Assembly: GCF_934277605.1 (NCBI RefSeq)
Contig: NZ_CAKQVD010000023.1
Span: 1-28,570, forward strand
Reading direction: 5' to 3'
DNA from: an uncultured Anaerotignum sp.
GTDB lineage: Bacteria; Bacillota; Clostridia; Lachnospirales; Anaerotignaceae
Length of the DNA: 28,570 nucleotides
This document shows, piece by piece, positions 13,769-21,906 of this stretch. A program made the translations under genes and the position numbers. Under the pieces are notes generated by a model. That model saw only the letters and a list, made by a program, of their open reading frames with translations, made no database searches and had not been told where the DNA came from. How positions within the stretch are numbered: the first letter of the stretch is position 1; every line of letters begins with the position of its first letter.

Positions 13769-14074
13769 ATGTACGCAATTATTGAAACCGGTGGTAAGCA
13801 GTATAAAGTATCCGAAGGTGATATCATCACAGTTGAAAAGCTGGCAGTAGAAGCAGGCTCCGAATACAAATTCGATAAGGTTCTGGTTCTGGCTAAGGAA
13901 GGCGATATCAAGGTAGGTGCTCCTTATGTGGAAGGTGCTGCTGTTACAGCATCCGTAATCGGTGACGGCAAGGAAAAGAAGGTTGTAGTTTACAAATACA
14001 AACCCAAAAAAGGTTTCCACAAAAAAAGAGGCCACAGACAGCCTTTTACAAAGCTGCAGATCAAATCCCTGTAA
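13769..14074 (+). CDS. rplU: 50S ribosomal protein L21
   Basis: This is a 101-aa ribosomal protein binding 23S rRNA. It opens with the standard MYAIIETGGKQYKV and ends with the conserved basic stretch KKGFHKKRGHRQ. ATG 13769 has GAGGAGGTG 5 bases upstream; the frame is open further upstream, but that part is promoter and leader. First gene of rplU-prp-rpmA. Confidence 0.98.
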   Translation: MYAIIETGGKQYKVSEGDIITVEKLAVEAGSEYKFDKVLVLAKEGDIKVGAPYVEGAAVTASVIGDGKEKKVVVYKYKPKKGFHKKRGHRQPFTKLQIKSL

Positions 14075-14083
14075 TTTTCGGAT

Positions 14084-14416
14084 ATGATTAAAGCTAAGAT
14101 TTATCGCAAAAATCAAAAAATCTGCGGATTTGAGATTTCCGGTCACGCAGGTTATGCACAGGCAGGCGAGGATATCGTTTGTTCTGCGGTAACAGTGCTT
14201 TGTTTTAACACAGTCAACGCTGTGGAGAAATTCACTGACATTCCCTTCAAAGCGGAGGCGGATGAAAAACGCGGCGGTTATCTCAAAGTCTTGTTTCCCC
14301 TTGAGGGAATGGAGAGCCATGATACACAGCTTCTTCTGGAAACGCTGGTCTTGGGGCTTTCCGATATAGCATTAGAATACAAAAACTATCTCACTTTGAT
14401 ACATGAGGAGGTGTGA
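14084..14416 (+). CDS. prp: Ribosomal-processing cysteine protease Prp
   Basis: Prp removes the N-terminal extension of ribosomal protein L27, a step needed for 50S function in Firmicutes. The 110-aa protein has the catalytic pair His21 (SGHAGYA) and Cys33 (DIVCSAVT), matching His22/Cys34 of the S. aureus enzyme. It lies between rplU and rpmA as usual. The L27 encoded next carries the matching cleavage site. Confidence 0.97.
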   Translation: MIKAKIYRKNQKICGFEISGHAGYAQAGEDIVCSAVTVLCFNTVNAVEKFTDIPFKAEADEKRGGYLKVLFPLEGMESHDTQLLLETLVLGLSDIALEYKNYLTLIHEEV

Positions 14417-14419
14417 AGT

Positions 14420-14710
14420 ATGTTCAGATTGAACCTTCAGTTCTTCGCGCACCATAAAGGCGGCGGTTCCACAAAGAATGGTCGTGACTCCAACGCTAAG
14501 AGACTTGGTGCAAAACGTGCAGACGGTCAGTATGTACTGGCTGGCAATATCTTATACACACAGAGAGGCACAAAAATCCATCCCGGCGTAAACGTTGGCA
14601 AGGGCGGTAACGATACACTGTTCGCTCTGGTTGATGGCCGTGTGAAATATGAAAGAAAGGGCAGAGACAAAAAACAGGTTTCTGTTTACCCTGTCGAAAT
14701 CGCTGAATAA
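14420..14710 (+). CDS. rpmA: 50S ribosomal protein L27 with cleavable N-terminal extension
   Basis: The protein is 96 aa. The start MFRLNLQFFA followed by HHKGGGST is the Firmicutes-type leader that Prp cuts after FFA, exposing the L27 N-terminus that reaches the peptidyl-transferase centre. The core shows the standard RLGAKRADGQ and QRGTKIHPG motifs. ATG 14420 has GAGGAGGTG upstream, overlapping the end of prp. Confidence 0.98.
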   Translation: MFRLNLQFFAHHKGGGSTKNGRDSNAKRLGAKRADGQYVLAGNILYTQRGTKIHPGVNVGKGGNDTLFALVDGRVKYERKGRDKKQVSVYPVEIAE

Positions 14711-14718
14711 GAATTGCG

Positions 14719-14760
14719 AAGGCTTCAAATGATAATACCATTTCATTTGGAGCCTTTTTT
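14719..14760 (+). terminator. Intrinsic terminator of the rplU-prp-rpmA operon
   Basis: A 13-bp stem (14719-14731 with 14744-14756, one wobble) has a 12-base loop and is followed by a T run to 14760. The 172 bases from here to obgE hold two small hairpins (one GCCGCAA/TTGCGGC near 14879-14899) but no promoter I can defend. Confidence 0.9.
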
Positions 14761-14932
14761 CATCAAAGAAAAAAGCGGAAAGAAGGCTCGACAGGTCTAA
14801 CGGATGCGGAGCTGTGAAGTCTTTTTTTAAATCAGACAATAGAAATGGAGATTTCTGTTTGAAAAAATGTTCCAATCTGCCGCAAAAGAGGCTTGCGGCA
14901 AAGCCCCAAGGAAAGAAAGGAGAATTGGAAGA

Positions 14933-16210
14933 ATGTTTGTAGATAGAGTCAAGATTCATGTGAAGGGCGGCGACGGCGGCGACGGCAAGGTTTCCTTTTA
15001 CAGAGCAAAATACATCACACACGGCGGCCCCGATGGCGGCGACGGCGGCAAGGGCGGCAATGTGGTTTTTGTCGGCGAAAGCGGCATGAGCACATTGATG
15101 GACTTCCGTTACAAGAGAAAATTTGTGGCAACCCCCGGCGAACCCGGCGGCAAGCGCAACTGCTTTGGCAAGGATGGCGAGGATATCATCATTAAGGTGC
15201 CTATCGGGACGGTAATCCGTGAGGCAGAAAGCGGCAAGGTGATGGCAGATATCACAACGGCGGGAGAGGAGAAAATCCTGATTCACGGCGGCAAGGGCGG
15301 CAAGGGCAATCAGCACTTTGCAACCCCCACCAGACAGGCCCCCAGATACGCAGAGCCTGGCAGAAAATCGAAGGAATATGATGTGATTTTGGAATTAAAG
15401 CTGATTGCGGATGTTGGCTTGATTGGCTTCCCGAATGTTGGCAAATCCACACTGCTTTCCATGGTTACCAATGCAAACCCTAAGATTGCAAACTACCATT
15501 TTACAACCTTGGCACCCAATTTGGGTGTTGTGGAAGGACGCTTTGGGGATAAATTCGTGATGGCGGATATTCCCGGCTTGGTGGAGGGTGCCAGCGAGGG
15601 TGTCGGCTTGGGGCATGAATTTTTGCGCCATGTGGAGCGTACCAAGGTGTTCATTCATGTGGTGGATGCGGCAGGCGTTGAAGGAGACGATCCTGTGGAG
15701 AACGTCGAAAAAATCAATCGGGAATTGGCGGAATATAAAGCGGATTTGCTGAAGCGTCCACAGGTGATTGCGGCAAACAAGACGGATATCCCCGGCTCTG
15801 AGGAAAATGTGGCACGGCTGAAGGAAATTTATGAGCCGCAGGGCTTCAAGGTGTTCCCTATTTCTGCGGCAACGAATCAGGGGCTGGATGAGCTTCTGAC
15901 AGAGGTTGGCAGAATTTTGAGAGAATACCCCGAGGATATTGTATTCGAGGAGGAATACGAGGAATACGATGAGGTGCAGCTTGACCAAGAGCCGTTTACC
16001 ATTGAGGAGGTCGAGGACGGCTACTTTGTGGTTACGGGTGTCGGCGTAGAAAAAATGATTGGCTACACCAATATTGATACCGAAAAGGGCTTTGCCTTCT
16101 TCCAGAAATATTTGAAGGAGAAGGGCATTATCGAGGCCTTGGAGGAAAAGGGTATCGAAGAAGGCGATACGGTTCATATTTACGATTTGGACTTTGAATT
16201 TTGGAAATAA
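14933..16210 (+). CDS. obgE: GTPase ObgE/CgtA
   Basis: Obg is an essential GTPase acting in late 50S assembly and stress control. The 425-aa protein has a Gly-rich Obg domain (about 1-158, with GGDGGDG and GGKGGKGN stretches), a G domain with P-loop GFPNVGKST (165-173), switch DIPGLVEGASEGVGLG and NKTD, then an acidic linker and the C-terminal OCT domain (about 350-425) found in Firmicutes. ATG 14933 begins the conserved MFVDRVKIHVKGG; the in-frame ATG 22 codons upstream has no homology. AAAGGAG lies about 10 bases before the start. It is separated from rpmA by a terminator although functionally linked. Confidence 0.97.
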   Translation: MFVDRVKIHVKGGDGGDGKVSFYRAKYITHGGPDGGDGGKGGNVVFVGESGMSTLMDFRYKRKFVATPGEPGGKRNCFGKDGEDIIIKVPIGTVIREAESGKVMADITTAGEEKILIHGGKGGKGNQHFATPTRQAPRYAEPGRKSKEYDVILELKLIADVGLIGFPNVGKSTLLSMVTNANPKIANYHFTTLAPNLGVVEGRFGDKFVMADIPGLVEGASEGVGLGHEFLRHVERTKVFIHVVDAAGVEGDDPVENVEKINRELAEYKADLLKRPQVIAANKTDIPGSEENVARLKEIYEPQGFKVFPISAATNQGLDELLTEVGRILREYPEDIVFEEEYEEYDEVQLDQEPFTIEEVEDGYFVVTGVGVEKMIGYTNIDTEKGFAFFQKYLKEKGIIEALEEKGIEEGDTVHIYDLDFEFWK

Positions 16211-16243
16211 TGAAGGATGTCGGTGCATCCAAATCAGAAAGCA

Positions 16244-16286
16244 AAAAAAGCAAGAAATTCTGAAAATCGGAATTTCTTGCTTTTTT
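16244..16286. terminator. Bidirectional intrinsic terminator between obgE and the YczE-type gene
   Basis: A perfect 17-bp stem (16244-16260 with 16270-16286) begins in A6 and ends in T6, so it can stop both obgE (+) and the converging membrane-protein gene (-). A smaller hairpin GGCTG/CAGCC with T6 follows near 16317-16340. Confidence 0.92.
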
Positions 16287-16338
16287 ATATAAGAACGATT
16301 TGTTTTCTGATTTGGCAGGCTGCCTTTGACAGCCTTTT

Positions 16339-16998
16339 TTAATGCGACAGCAGCAGCTTTGTTGCTTCCAGAAGGTTCAAATGCTTGACGCTTCTTGGCT
16401 CAAAGTGCATGATGCGGCAAACGATTTGCAGAGCCGTTCCCGCAACAAAAACGGAAATGACGGTGCCGATGCCGATGGGGCCATCCAAAGCCCAGCCGAT
16501 GAGCAAAACCACGCCGACAATGACGGACTGCACCAGACCGACGGGATGATTTGGGAACCGCTTGCCCAAGGCAATCGTCAGAGAATCCCGTGGGCCGCAG
16601 CTTTGCCCTGCGGACATATAAAAATATTGCCCGAACCCCATCACGAACAGCCCGACAACAACAAGAAGGATGCTCAGACAGAGGTTATGGCTGACGGGGA
16701 TGGGGTGGAAATACCCAATCCAATCGACATAATTGCCAACCAAGAGGGCATCCAGAATGGTGCCGAAGCCGATTTTTTCCTTCAAGAGCAGATCAATCCC
16801 CAAAATGATGAAGCCGCTGACGGTGTGGACGAAGCCGAAGCTCAGCCCGACCTTGCCTGAAATTGCCATGGAAAGACATTCCCATGGGGCAATGCCGATA
16901 TTCGCCTGCACGGTCAGATAGACACCGCAGGAATAAAGAAACAGCCCAAAGGCAGATTTTAAAATTGCTTTTATCATTTGCGGGGATTTGTTTTGCAT
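16339..16998 (-). CDS. YczE/YitT-type integral membrane protein
   Basis: A 219-aa protein of about five membrane segments resembling COG2364 (YczE) of Firmicutes. Recognisable features are FGLFLYSCGVYLTVQANIGIAPWECLSMAIS, the middle LLVGNYVDWIGYF, and GQYFYMSAGQSCGPRDSLTIAL with a conserved Gly-Pro-Arg-Asp turn. No biochemical function is established for the family; transport is only a guess. The ATG at 16998 has AAGGAG upstream. It lies 24 bases after the FAD reductase gene on the same strand, probably in one transcript. Confidence 0.8.
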   Translation of the reverse strand: MQNKSPQMIKAILKSAFGLFLYSCGVYLTVQANIGIAPWECLSMAISGKVGLSFGFVHTVSGFIILGIDLLLKEKIGFGTILDALLVGNYVDWIGYFHPIPVSHNLCLSILLVVVGLFVMGFGQYFYMSAGQSCGPRDSLTIALGKRFPNHPVGLVQSVIVGVVLLIGWALDGPIGIGTVISVFVAGTALQIVCRIMHFEPRSVKHLNLLEATKLLLSH

Positions 16999-17022
16999 AA
17001 GGCTCTCCTTGCGTTCAAACGC

Positions 17023-18123
17023 TTATTTATCAGCCAAAAGGGATGACTGTGTTGGGGTAATTTTAATGCTTTGGATGCCGCTTTTCATCACAAGCTTTCG
17101 CAAAAACGGTTGATAGAGGAAGGGGCATTTCAGCACCTTTGTAAACAATTTCAGCCGCAGGGGCAGGGTTTTCTGCCAATAGCGTTCATTCAGATTGCCG
17201 CAGGGATGATTCAGCACATCACTCAGCGTTTTTGCACTGCCGATGGCAGAGCTGATGCCCTCGAGAGAGCTTGCGCTGATGAAGCCTGCCGCCTCGCCGA
17301 TGAGGAACACACCCTTTTCGCCCTTGCAAAAATCACGGAAGGAGGCGGGACGCAACACCAGACACGCCTCTGTTTTCAACGGCTCGCCAAAGCGGAAGCC
17401 GATTTTTTTCAACTTTGCCTTTTGCCGCTCAAAGCGTTCACGGGCATGATCGAGGGGGAAGGCACCGCCGAAAATAAACTGATGGTCCTTGGAAATCGAC
17501 CAAGAACAGCAATCGGTGGTTTCGGAATCGAAAATGCAGGAATAAAACGGGTTCGGGTGCGTTTCGGGGAACCACTGCTGAATGGAAAGATACTGCCGTA
17601 GCTTTTTTTCGGGGCAGAGGGTTCTTCTGACAATGGAATTTGCACCATCCGCACCGACGAGATACTTTGCTTGGACGGTGTGCGTTTCCTTTGTTTCCAA
17701 ATCCTGATAGGAAACAAGAAAGCCGCCGTTGCTCCGCTTCAGCCCTGTGCAAACGGCATTGCTGTGCAGCTCTACCGTTTGGGGCAAAAGGGATTCCAGC
17801 CAAAGATCGAATTTATGGCGGTCCATATTGATGTAGAACCGCTGATAATGGCGAATCAGCTTACTTTTCAAATCAATGGTTTTTACGGCGAAAATCTGCG
17901 GATCGACCAGAACATCCTTCGGCAGGGTTAAATCGAAGCTTGCCAATGCCTTTTGTGCATCGGTGCAGATCAGCCCGCCGCACGCCTTTTGGAAGCCCTC
18001 TCCCTGCGGGTTCTTTTTATCAATGGCAAGGATGCTGTATTTTGGGTGCAGCAGGCGTGCCAAGGTTGCGCCGGCAGGCCCCATGCCAATGATTGCGATA
18101 TCATACAAATGCTTTGGTTTCAT
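17023..18123 (-). CDS. FAD-dependent oxidoreductase of the geranylgeranyl reductase family (CbrA-like)
   Basis: The 366-aa flavoprotein has an N-terminal dinucleotide-binding motif DIAIIGMGPAGATLARLL, a middle FAD motif YLVGADGANSIVRR and a C-terminal GEAAGFISASSLEGISSAIGSA. This is the layout of COG0644/CbrA-like reductases, whose members reduce isoprenoid chains or act on unknown substrates. There is no signal or TM segment. ATG 18123 is preferred over the upstream in-frame ATG at 18156 because homology starts at MKPKHLYDIAIIG and AAAGGGAG precedes it. It is the first gene of a two-gene operon with the YczE-type membrane protein. The substrate cannot be told from sequence. Confidence 0.85.
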   Translation of the reverse strand: MKPKHLYDIAIIGMGPAGATLARLLHPKYSILAIDKKNPQGEGFQKACGGLICTDAQKALASFDLTLPKDVLVDPQIFAVKTIDLKSKLIRHYQRFYINMDRHKFDLWLESLLPQTVELHSNAVCTGLKRSNGGFLVSYQDLETKETHTVQAKYLVGADGANSIVRRTLCPEKKLRQYLSIQQWFPETHPNPFYSCIFDSETTDCCSWSISKDHQFIFGGAFPLDHARERFERQKAKLKKIGFRFGEPLKTEACLVLRPASFRDFCKGEKGVFLIGEAAGFISASSLEGISSAIGSAKTLSDVLNHPCGNLNERYWQKTLPLRLKLFTKVLKCPFLYQPFLRKLVMKSGIQSIKITPTQSSLLADK

Positions 18124-18146
18124 ACAAACACTCCCTTTCAAAATTG

Positions 18147-18176
18147 AGTGTAGCACAATTTTACTTCGGGGAACAA
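18147..18176 (-). promoter_or_regulatory. Candidate promoter for the FAD reductase operon
   Basis: On the - strand, TTGTTC (18171-18176) and TACACT (18147-18152) are 18 bases apart, and a TGC before the -10 makes it an extended -10. The rest of the 202-base divergent region is AT-rich and must hold the M16 gene promoter, which I cannot place with confidence. Confidence 0.5.
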
Positions 18177-18325
18177 AATGTTTGAAAACCTTAGGGGATT
18201 TGTAAGAAAATCTTAAGGATTCCGAAATTTGTAGATTAGTATATCACGAAGGCATACGGGATGCAAGCATACATAGGATTCTTTTTTTGTGAAAGAATAA
18301 GGGAAAAAGAAAAAGAGGTGGAGAG

Positions 18326-19552
18326 ATGGCTGCGTTGGAAAAATGTGAGCAGAGATGCAGAATTTTCTATACGGAGGGGCAAAAATTTCGGACAAACCTT
18401 TTGGTGCTGTTCTTCGATTTGCCCTTAAAACGAGAAACGGCAACAAAAACGGCACTCTTGGCTGAGGTGCTGCGGCAGGGCGAAACGCCGCAAACGGCGG
18501 CAAGAGAGGCAGAAGCACTATATGGTGCGATTTGGGATATTGCGGTTGTGAAAAAGGGAGAGCGTCAGCTTTTGCTGTTCTCCTTGGAGACGCTGAAAAA
18601 TGTGGAAACGGAGGAGGCGCTTTCGTTTTTGCGTGAGCGGCTGCTTGCACCCATAGAAAACGGCGGCTTTACGGAAAAAACGGTGGAGCGGCAGAAAAGG
18701 CGTTTGTGCAGAAGGCTGGAGATGCAGAAGGATGACAAAAAGACATTCGCACGCAGGCGAGCCTTGGAGGAAACGGCGCAGGGAACTGCCTTTGCGCTTT
18801 CGGCAGACGGCTATGCGGAGGACTTGAAGGGGATTGACGGGAAGGGCTTATTTACGTTTTATCAGCGGCTTTTGGAAACGGCAAGGGTAAAGGTGTTTTT
18901 CTGCGGAGAGCGGGACGAGGCATTGCTTTCGCTTCGGCGGGATTTTGCGGGCAGTGTGACGGAGGCGTGTGCGTCTGCCTTTGTGCCGAGGGGCAAGCCG
19001 CATTTTTTGCGAGAGGAAACGGAGGCGGCACAGGCAAGGCTTTTGCTGAGCTTTTCGGGAGATATGGAAACGGCGGGCAGGGAGGCAACATTCCTGCTTG
19101 TGAATCAGCTTTTGGGCGGAACACCCGATTCGGTTTTGTTCCAACGGCTGAGAGAGCAGGAGGGGCTTTGCTATCAGATTCATTCCTATCGGTATCCGCT
19201 GTCGCCGTATTTGTTTGTGGAGACAGGCCTGCAGGCGAAGGATGCAAAAAGGGCGTGCAGGGAGGTGCTTTCCTGCTTGGAGGAATGGAAGAAAACGGGA
19301 ATTTCCAAGGAAAAGCTGGAGCAGGCAAAGAAAAGCCTGCTGAGAGAATATGCCGCCTTGGCAGATACCCCTTGGGGCAGGATTGATTTTTTGGCAGAGC
19401 AGGCATTGCAGGGACGGGAAATGAGTGCGGAGCGGCTGATGCGGCAGATTGCACAGGCGGACGAGAGCGATGTTCTGCGTGCGGTGCGGCATTTGCGGCT
19501 GCAAGCGGTATATTTATTGCAGGGAAGGGAGCGGACAGAGGATGCAGATTGA
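18326..19552 (+). CDS. M16 family peptidase-like protein, non-catalytic partner (YfmF-like)
   Basis: The 408-aa protein has an insulinase-type fold but lacks the zinc motif HxxEH; in that region it reads RTNLLVLFFDLPL with no matching His/Glu set. The C-terminal half has the typical LLVNQLLGG, SVLFQRLREQEGLCYQI and SYRYPLSPYLFVETG motifs of the M16 C domain. In Bacillus the equivalent protein YfmF is encoded beside the catalytic YfmH, and the pair is likely to form a heterodimer. ATG 18326 has GAGGTGGAG upstream. The last 11 bases overlap the next gene, indicating coupling. Confidence 0.85.
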   Translation: MAALEKCEQRCRIFYTEGQKFRTNLLVLFFDLPLKRETATKTALLAEVLRQGETPQTAAREAEALYGAIWDIAVVKKGERQLLLFSLETLKNVETEEALSFLRERLLAPIENGGFTEKTVERQKRRLCRRLEMQKDDKKTFARRRALEETAQGTAFALSADGYAEDLKGIDGKGLFTFYQRLLETARVKVFFCGERDEALLSLRRDFAGSVTEACASAFVPRGKPHFLREETEAAQARLLLSFSGDMETAGREATFLLVNQLLGGTPDSVLFQRLREQEGLCYQIHSYRYPLSPYLFVETGLQAKDAKRACREVLSCLEEWKKTGISKEKLEQAKKSLLREYAALADTPWGRIDFLAEQALQGREMSAERLMRQIAQADESDVLRAVRHLRLQAVYLLQGRERTEDAD

Positions 19553-20774
19553 GAAGGCAGAACGTGGCAGGACGAAAAACGGACTGCGTTATTATTTGTT
19601 CCCCAAAAAGCAGTTTGGGGAGCAGATGGCGGCGATTGTGGTGCAAAGAGGGGCGAACCATATCTTCTGGAGAGGGAAGGACGGCGAGGAAATACAGTTT
19701 CCGCAGGGGACGGCACATTTTATTGAGCATAAGCTGTTTCAGCAGGAATGGGGGGATGCGTTTACACGCTTTACGCAAAACGGCGCCTCTGCCAATGCCT
19801 TTACTGACGGAGACAAAACGGTGTATTATTTTACCTGCAGGGAGGGGTTTTTGGAGAATTTAAGGCTTTTGCTTGCGTTTGTGCAGGAGCCGTATTTCAC
19901 AAGGGCGGACACGGAGCGAGAGAAGGATATTATTATCAGTGAGATTACGATGTATGAGGATGATCCGCAGTGGGCGATGTATAATCAAATGCTGGAATGT
20001 CTTTATGGCGCACATCCCATCCGGAACCGCATTGCAGGAACGGCGGAAACGGTGGCGGAAATCACGGAAAGGACATTGCAAAGGGCGTATGAATATTATT
20101 ACACCACAGATGAAATGGCTTTGATTTGTGCAGGGGAGATTCCCTTGACGAAGGTGCGGCGGATGGCGGAGGAGACTGCAAGGCGAGAGACACAGGCAAG
20201 CGTATATTTTCCGATGGAAGAAGCGGAGATTGCGGAAAAATATCGGGAGAGGGAGATGGGGCTTGCAGAGCCGCAGTTTCAAATCGGCTGGAAGCTTTCT
20301 GCCGCACCGAAGGAACGGTGGCTGCACAGGCGGATTGCGGCGGGCTTTTGTCTGGAGCTTTTGGCAGGGGAGAGCAGTGCGTTTTTCCAAAGGGCGTATG
20401 AGCGGGAATGGCTGGAGGAGGCATTGGGGGCGGCTTTTTTCTGCGGAGAGGGCTATGCCTTTGCCGCCTTTTCGGGAAGCGGCAGGCATCCGGAGGAAAC
20501 CGCAGAGCTTTTGGGGAAGGAGCTGGAGCGACTGCAAAAGGAGGGCTTTGCCGAGGCGGATTTTCAGCGTATCCGCAAAAAGCTGTTGGGGCGGCTGCTG
20601 CGGCGGCTGGATACTCCGCAAGGCCTTTGCTTTTGGCAGATGGACTGCGTGGGGATGGATGTGACGGCGGCAGATGTGCTGACTGCTATCAAGAAAATGC
20701 AGCGGTCAGAGGCAGAAAAATTCTTGCGGGAGGAATTTTCCCGTGCCGCAATGGCACTTTCTGTTGTGAAATAA
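19542..20774 (+). CDS. M16 family zinc peptidase, catalytic subunit (YfmH-like)
   Basis: The 410-aa insulinase/pitrilysin family protease has the inverted zinc motif HFIEH at residues 59-63 and a downstream Glu in SEITMYEDDP that can serve as the third ligand. It also has the family phrases NGASANAFTDGDKTVYYF and LAGESSAFFQRAYE. It presumably pairs with the upstream non-catalytic YfmF-like protein; the natural substrate of such pairs is not established. I chose ATG 19542 because homology begins at IEKAERGRTKNGL and it sits in a GAGGATG context overlapping the upstream gene. The longer frame to 19449 lies inside that gene. Confidence 0.9.
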   Translation: MQIEKAERGRTKNGLRYYLFPKKQFGEQMAAIVVQRGANHIFWRGKDGEEIQFPQGTAHFIEHKLFQQEWGDAFTRFTQNGASANAFTDGDKTVYYFTCREGFLENLRLLLAFVQEPYFTRADTEREKDIIISEITMYEDDPQWAMYNQMLECLYGAHPIRNRIAGTAETVAEITERTLQRAYEYYYTTDEMALICAGEIPLTKVRRMAEETARRETQASVYFPMEEAEIAEKYREREMGLAEPQFQIGWKLSAAPKERWLHRRIAAGFCLELLAGESSAFFQRAYEREWLEEALGAAFFCGEGYAFAAFSGSGRHPEETAELLGKELERLQKEGFAEADFQRIRKKLLGRLLRRLDTPQGLCFWQMDCVGMDVTAADVLTAIKKMQRSEAEKFLREEFSRAAMALSVVK

Positions 20775-20786
20775 AGGGATTGCTTG

Positions 20787-20814
20787 AAATGCCTCTGATG
20801 AAGGGGCATTTTTT
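20787..20814 (+). terminator. Intrinsic terminator after the M16 pair
   Basis: A 10-bp stem (20787-20796 with 20802-20811, wobble included) with a 5-base loop and T6. The following ~120 bases up to the lgt promoter show no gene that I can support. Confidence 0.8.
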
Positions 20815-20933
20815 GTTGGAGAAGGCAATGGAAAGGAATGGAATGGAAAAGAATGAAAAAGGAATAAATATGCAGTTTAGAGGGGCGGAGGGGGCGATGC
20901 CCTTCGATTTTTTTGCAGGAAAAAACAGAAAGG

Positions 20934-20962
20934 TTGATTCTAAGGGATGGTTGTTATAAAAT
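20934..20962 (+). promoter_or_regulatory. Promoter for lgt
   Basis: TTGATT (20934-20939) and TAAAAT (20957-20962) are 17 bases apart, each close to consensus. Transcription would start near 20969, about 50 bases before lgt. Confidence 0.65.
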
Positions 20963-21019
20963 AATACTGATTGTGCCGAAGGAGCGGCACACAAAACCAA
21001 AGAGAAAGAGGGAGTTTTT

Positions 21020-21877
21020 ATGCCTGAAATATGGTTTCCCAATCTGGGAATTAAAATTGCACACCTTGACCGAGTGGCATTTACGGTGCTTGGGAGAAAT
21101 GTGTATTGGTATGGTATTTTTATCGGCTTGGCTGTGATTCTGGGTGTTTGGATGGCAATGCGTGAGGCAAAGCGGACAGGGCAATCCCCTGATTTATATG
21201 TAGACTTTATTATCTATGCGCTGATTTTTGCCATCATTGGCGCAAGGCTGTATTATGTGATTTTTTCTTGGGACTATTACAGCACACATCCCGAAAAGAT
21301 ATTTGCACTGCGGGAGGGCGGCCTTGCCATTTACGGCGGCATTATCGGCGGTGTGCTGACGGCTGTTGCTTACTGCAAAAAAAAGAAGGTCAATTTTTGG
21401 CTGTTGGCGGATACGGTTGCACCCTGCTTGGCCTTTGGGCAAATGCTGGGACGTTGGGGGAACTTTTTTAACCGAGAGGCATTTGGCGGCTATACCAACG
21501 GGCTGTTTGCCATGCGTTTGCAGGAAAGCCAAGTGCGCACGGGAGATATTTCTCAGCAGGTGTTGGCGCATATTGCAAATTACGGCGGTGTGGATTATAT
21601 TCAGGTGCATCCCACCTTTTTATATGAATCGCTTTGGAATTTTTGCTTATTCTTGCTTTTGGTAAAATTCCGCCCGAAAAAGAAATTCGACGGGCAGGTT
21701 TTGGGGCTTTATTTTCTGGGCTATGCCTTGGGCAGAGTTTGGATTGAGGGACTGCGGACAGACCAGCTGATGCTTGGGCCCTTTGCGGTCAGCCAAGTGT
21801 TTTCGGGAATCTTGATTCTCTGTGCGGCGGCATTTTTATATTGGAAGGGCAAGCAGACAAAGGAAATGGGAAAATGA
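21020..21877 (+). CDS. lgt: Prolipoprotein diacylglyceryl transferase
   Basis: Lgt moves a diacylglyceryl group from phosphatidylglycerol onto the lipobox Cys of prolipoproteins at the cytoplasmic membrane. The 285-aa protein has about seven membrane segments and the Lgt signature GRWGNFFNREAFGG (about residues 145-158), preceded by EGGLAIYGGIIGG and followed by HPTFLYESLWN and YALGRVWIEGLRTDQL, all diagnostic. ATG 21020 follows GAGAAAGAGGGAG. The ABC-F gene starts 30 bases downstream with no terminator between, so the two are probably co-transcribed. Confidence 0.97.
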   Translation: MPEIWFPNLGIKIAHLDRVAFTVLGRNVYWYGIFIGLAVILGVWMAMREAKRTGQSPDLYVDFIIYALIFAIIGARLYYVIFSWDYYSTHPEKIFALREGGLAIYGGIIGGVLTAVAYCKKKKVNFWLLADTVAPCLAFGQMLGRWGNFFNREAFGGYTNGLFAMRLQESQVRTGDISQQVLAHIANYGGVDYIQVHPTFLYESLWNFCLFLLLVKFRPKKKFDGQVLGLYFLGYALGRVWIEGLRTDQLMLGPFAVSQVFSGILILCAAAFLYWKGKQTKEMGK

Positions 21878-21906
21878 CGGAGCATTCCGTTTGGAAAGAA
21901 GGTTGA

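Noticed and set aside
18852..19778. 308-aa antisense frame over the M16 pair
   Set aside because: The Pro/Ala/Ser-rich composition is typical of the complement of GC-rich coding DNA, and both + strand genes carry clear M16 motifs.
20408..20959. 183-aa + strand frame overlapping the end of the YfmH-like gene
   Set aside because: Its first two thirds are an out-of-frame reading of the M16 gene, rich in Gly and Ala, and it then runs across the terminator and the lgt promoter.
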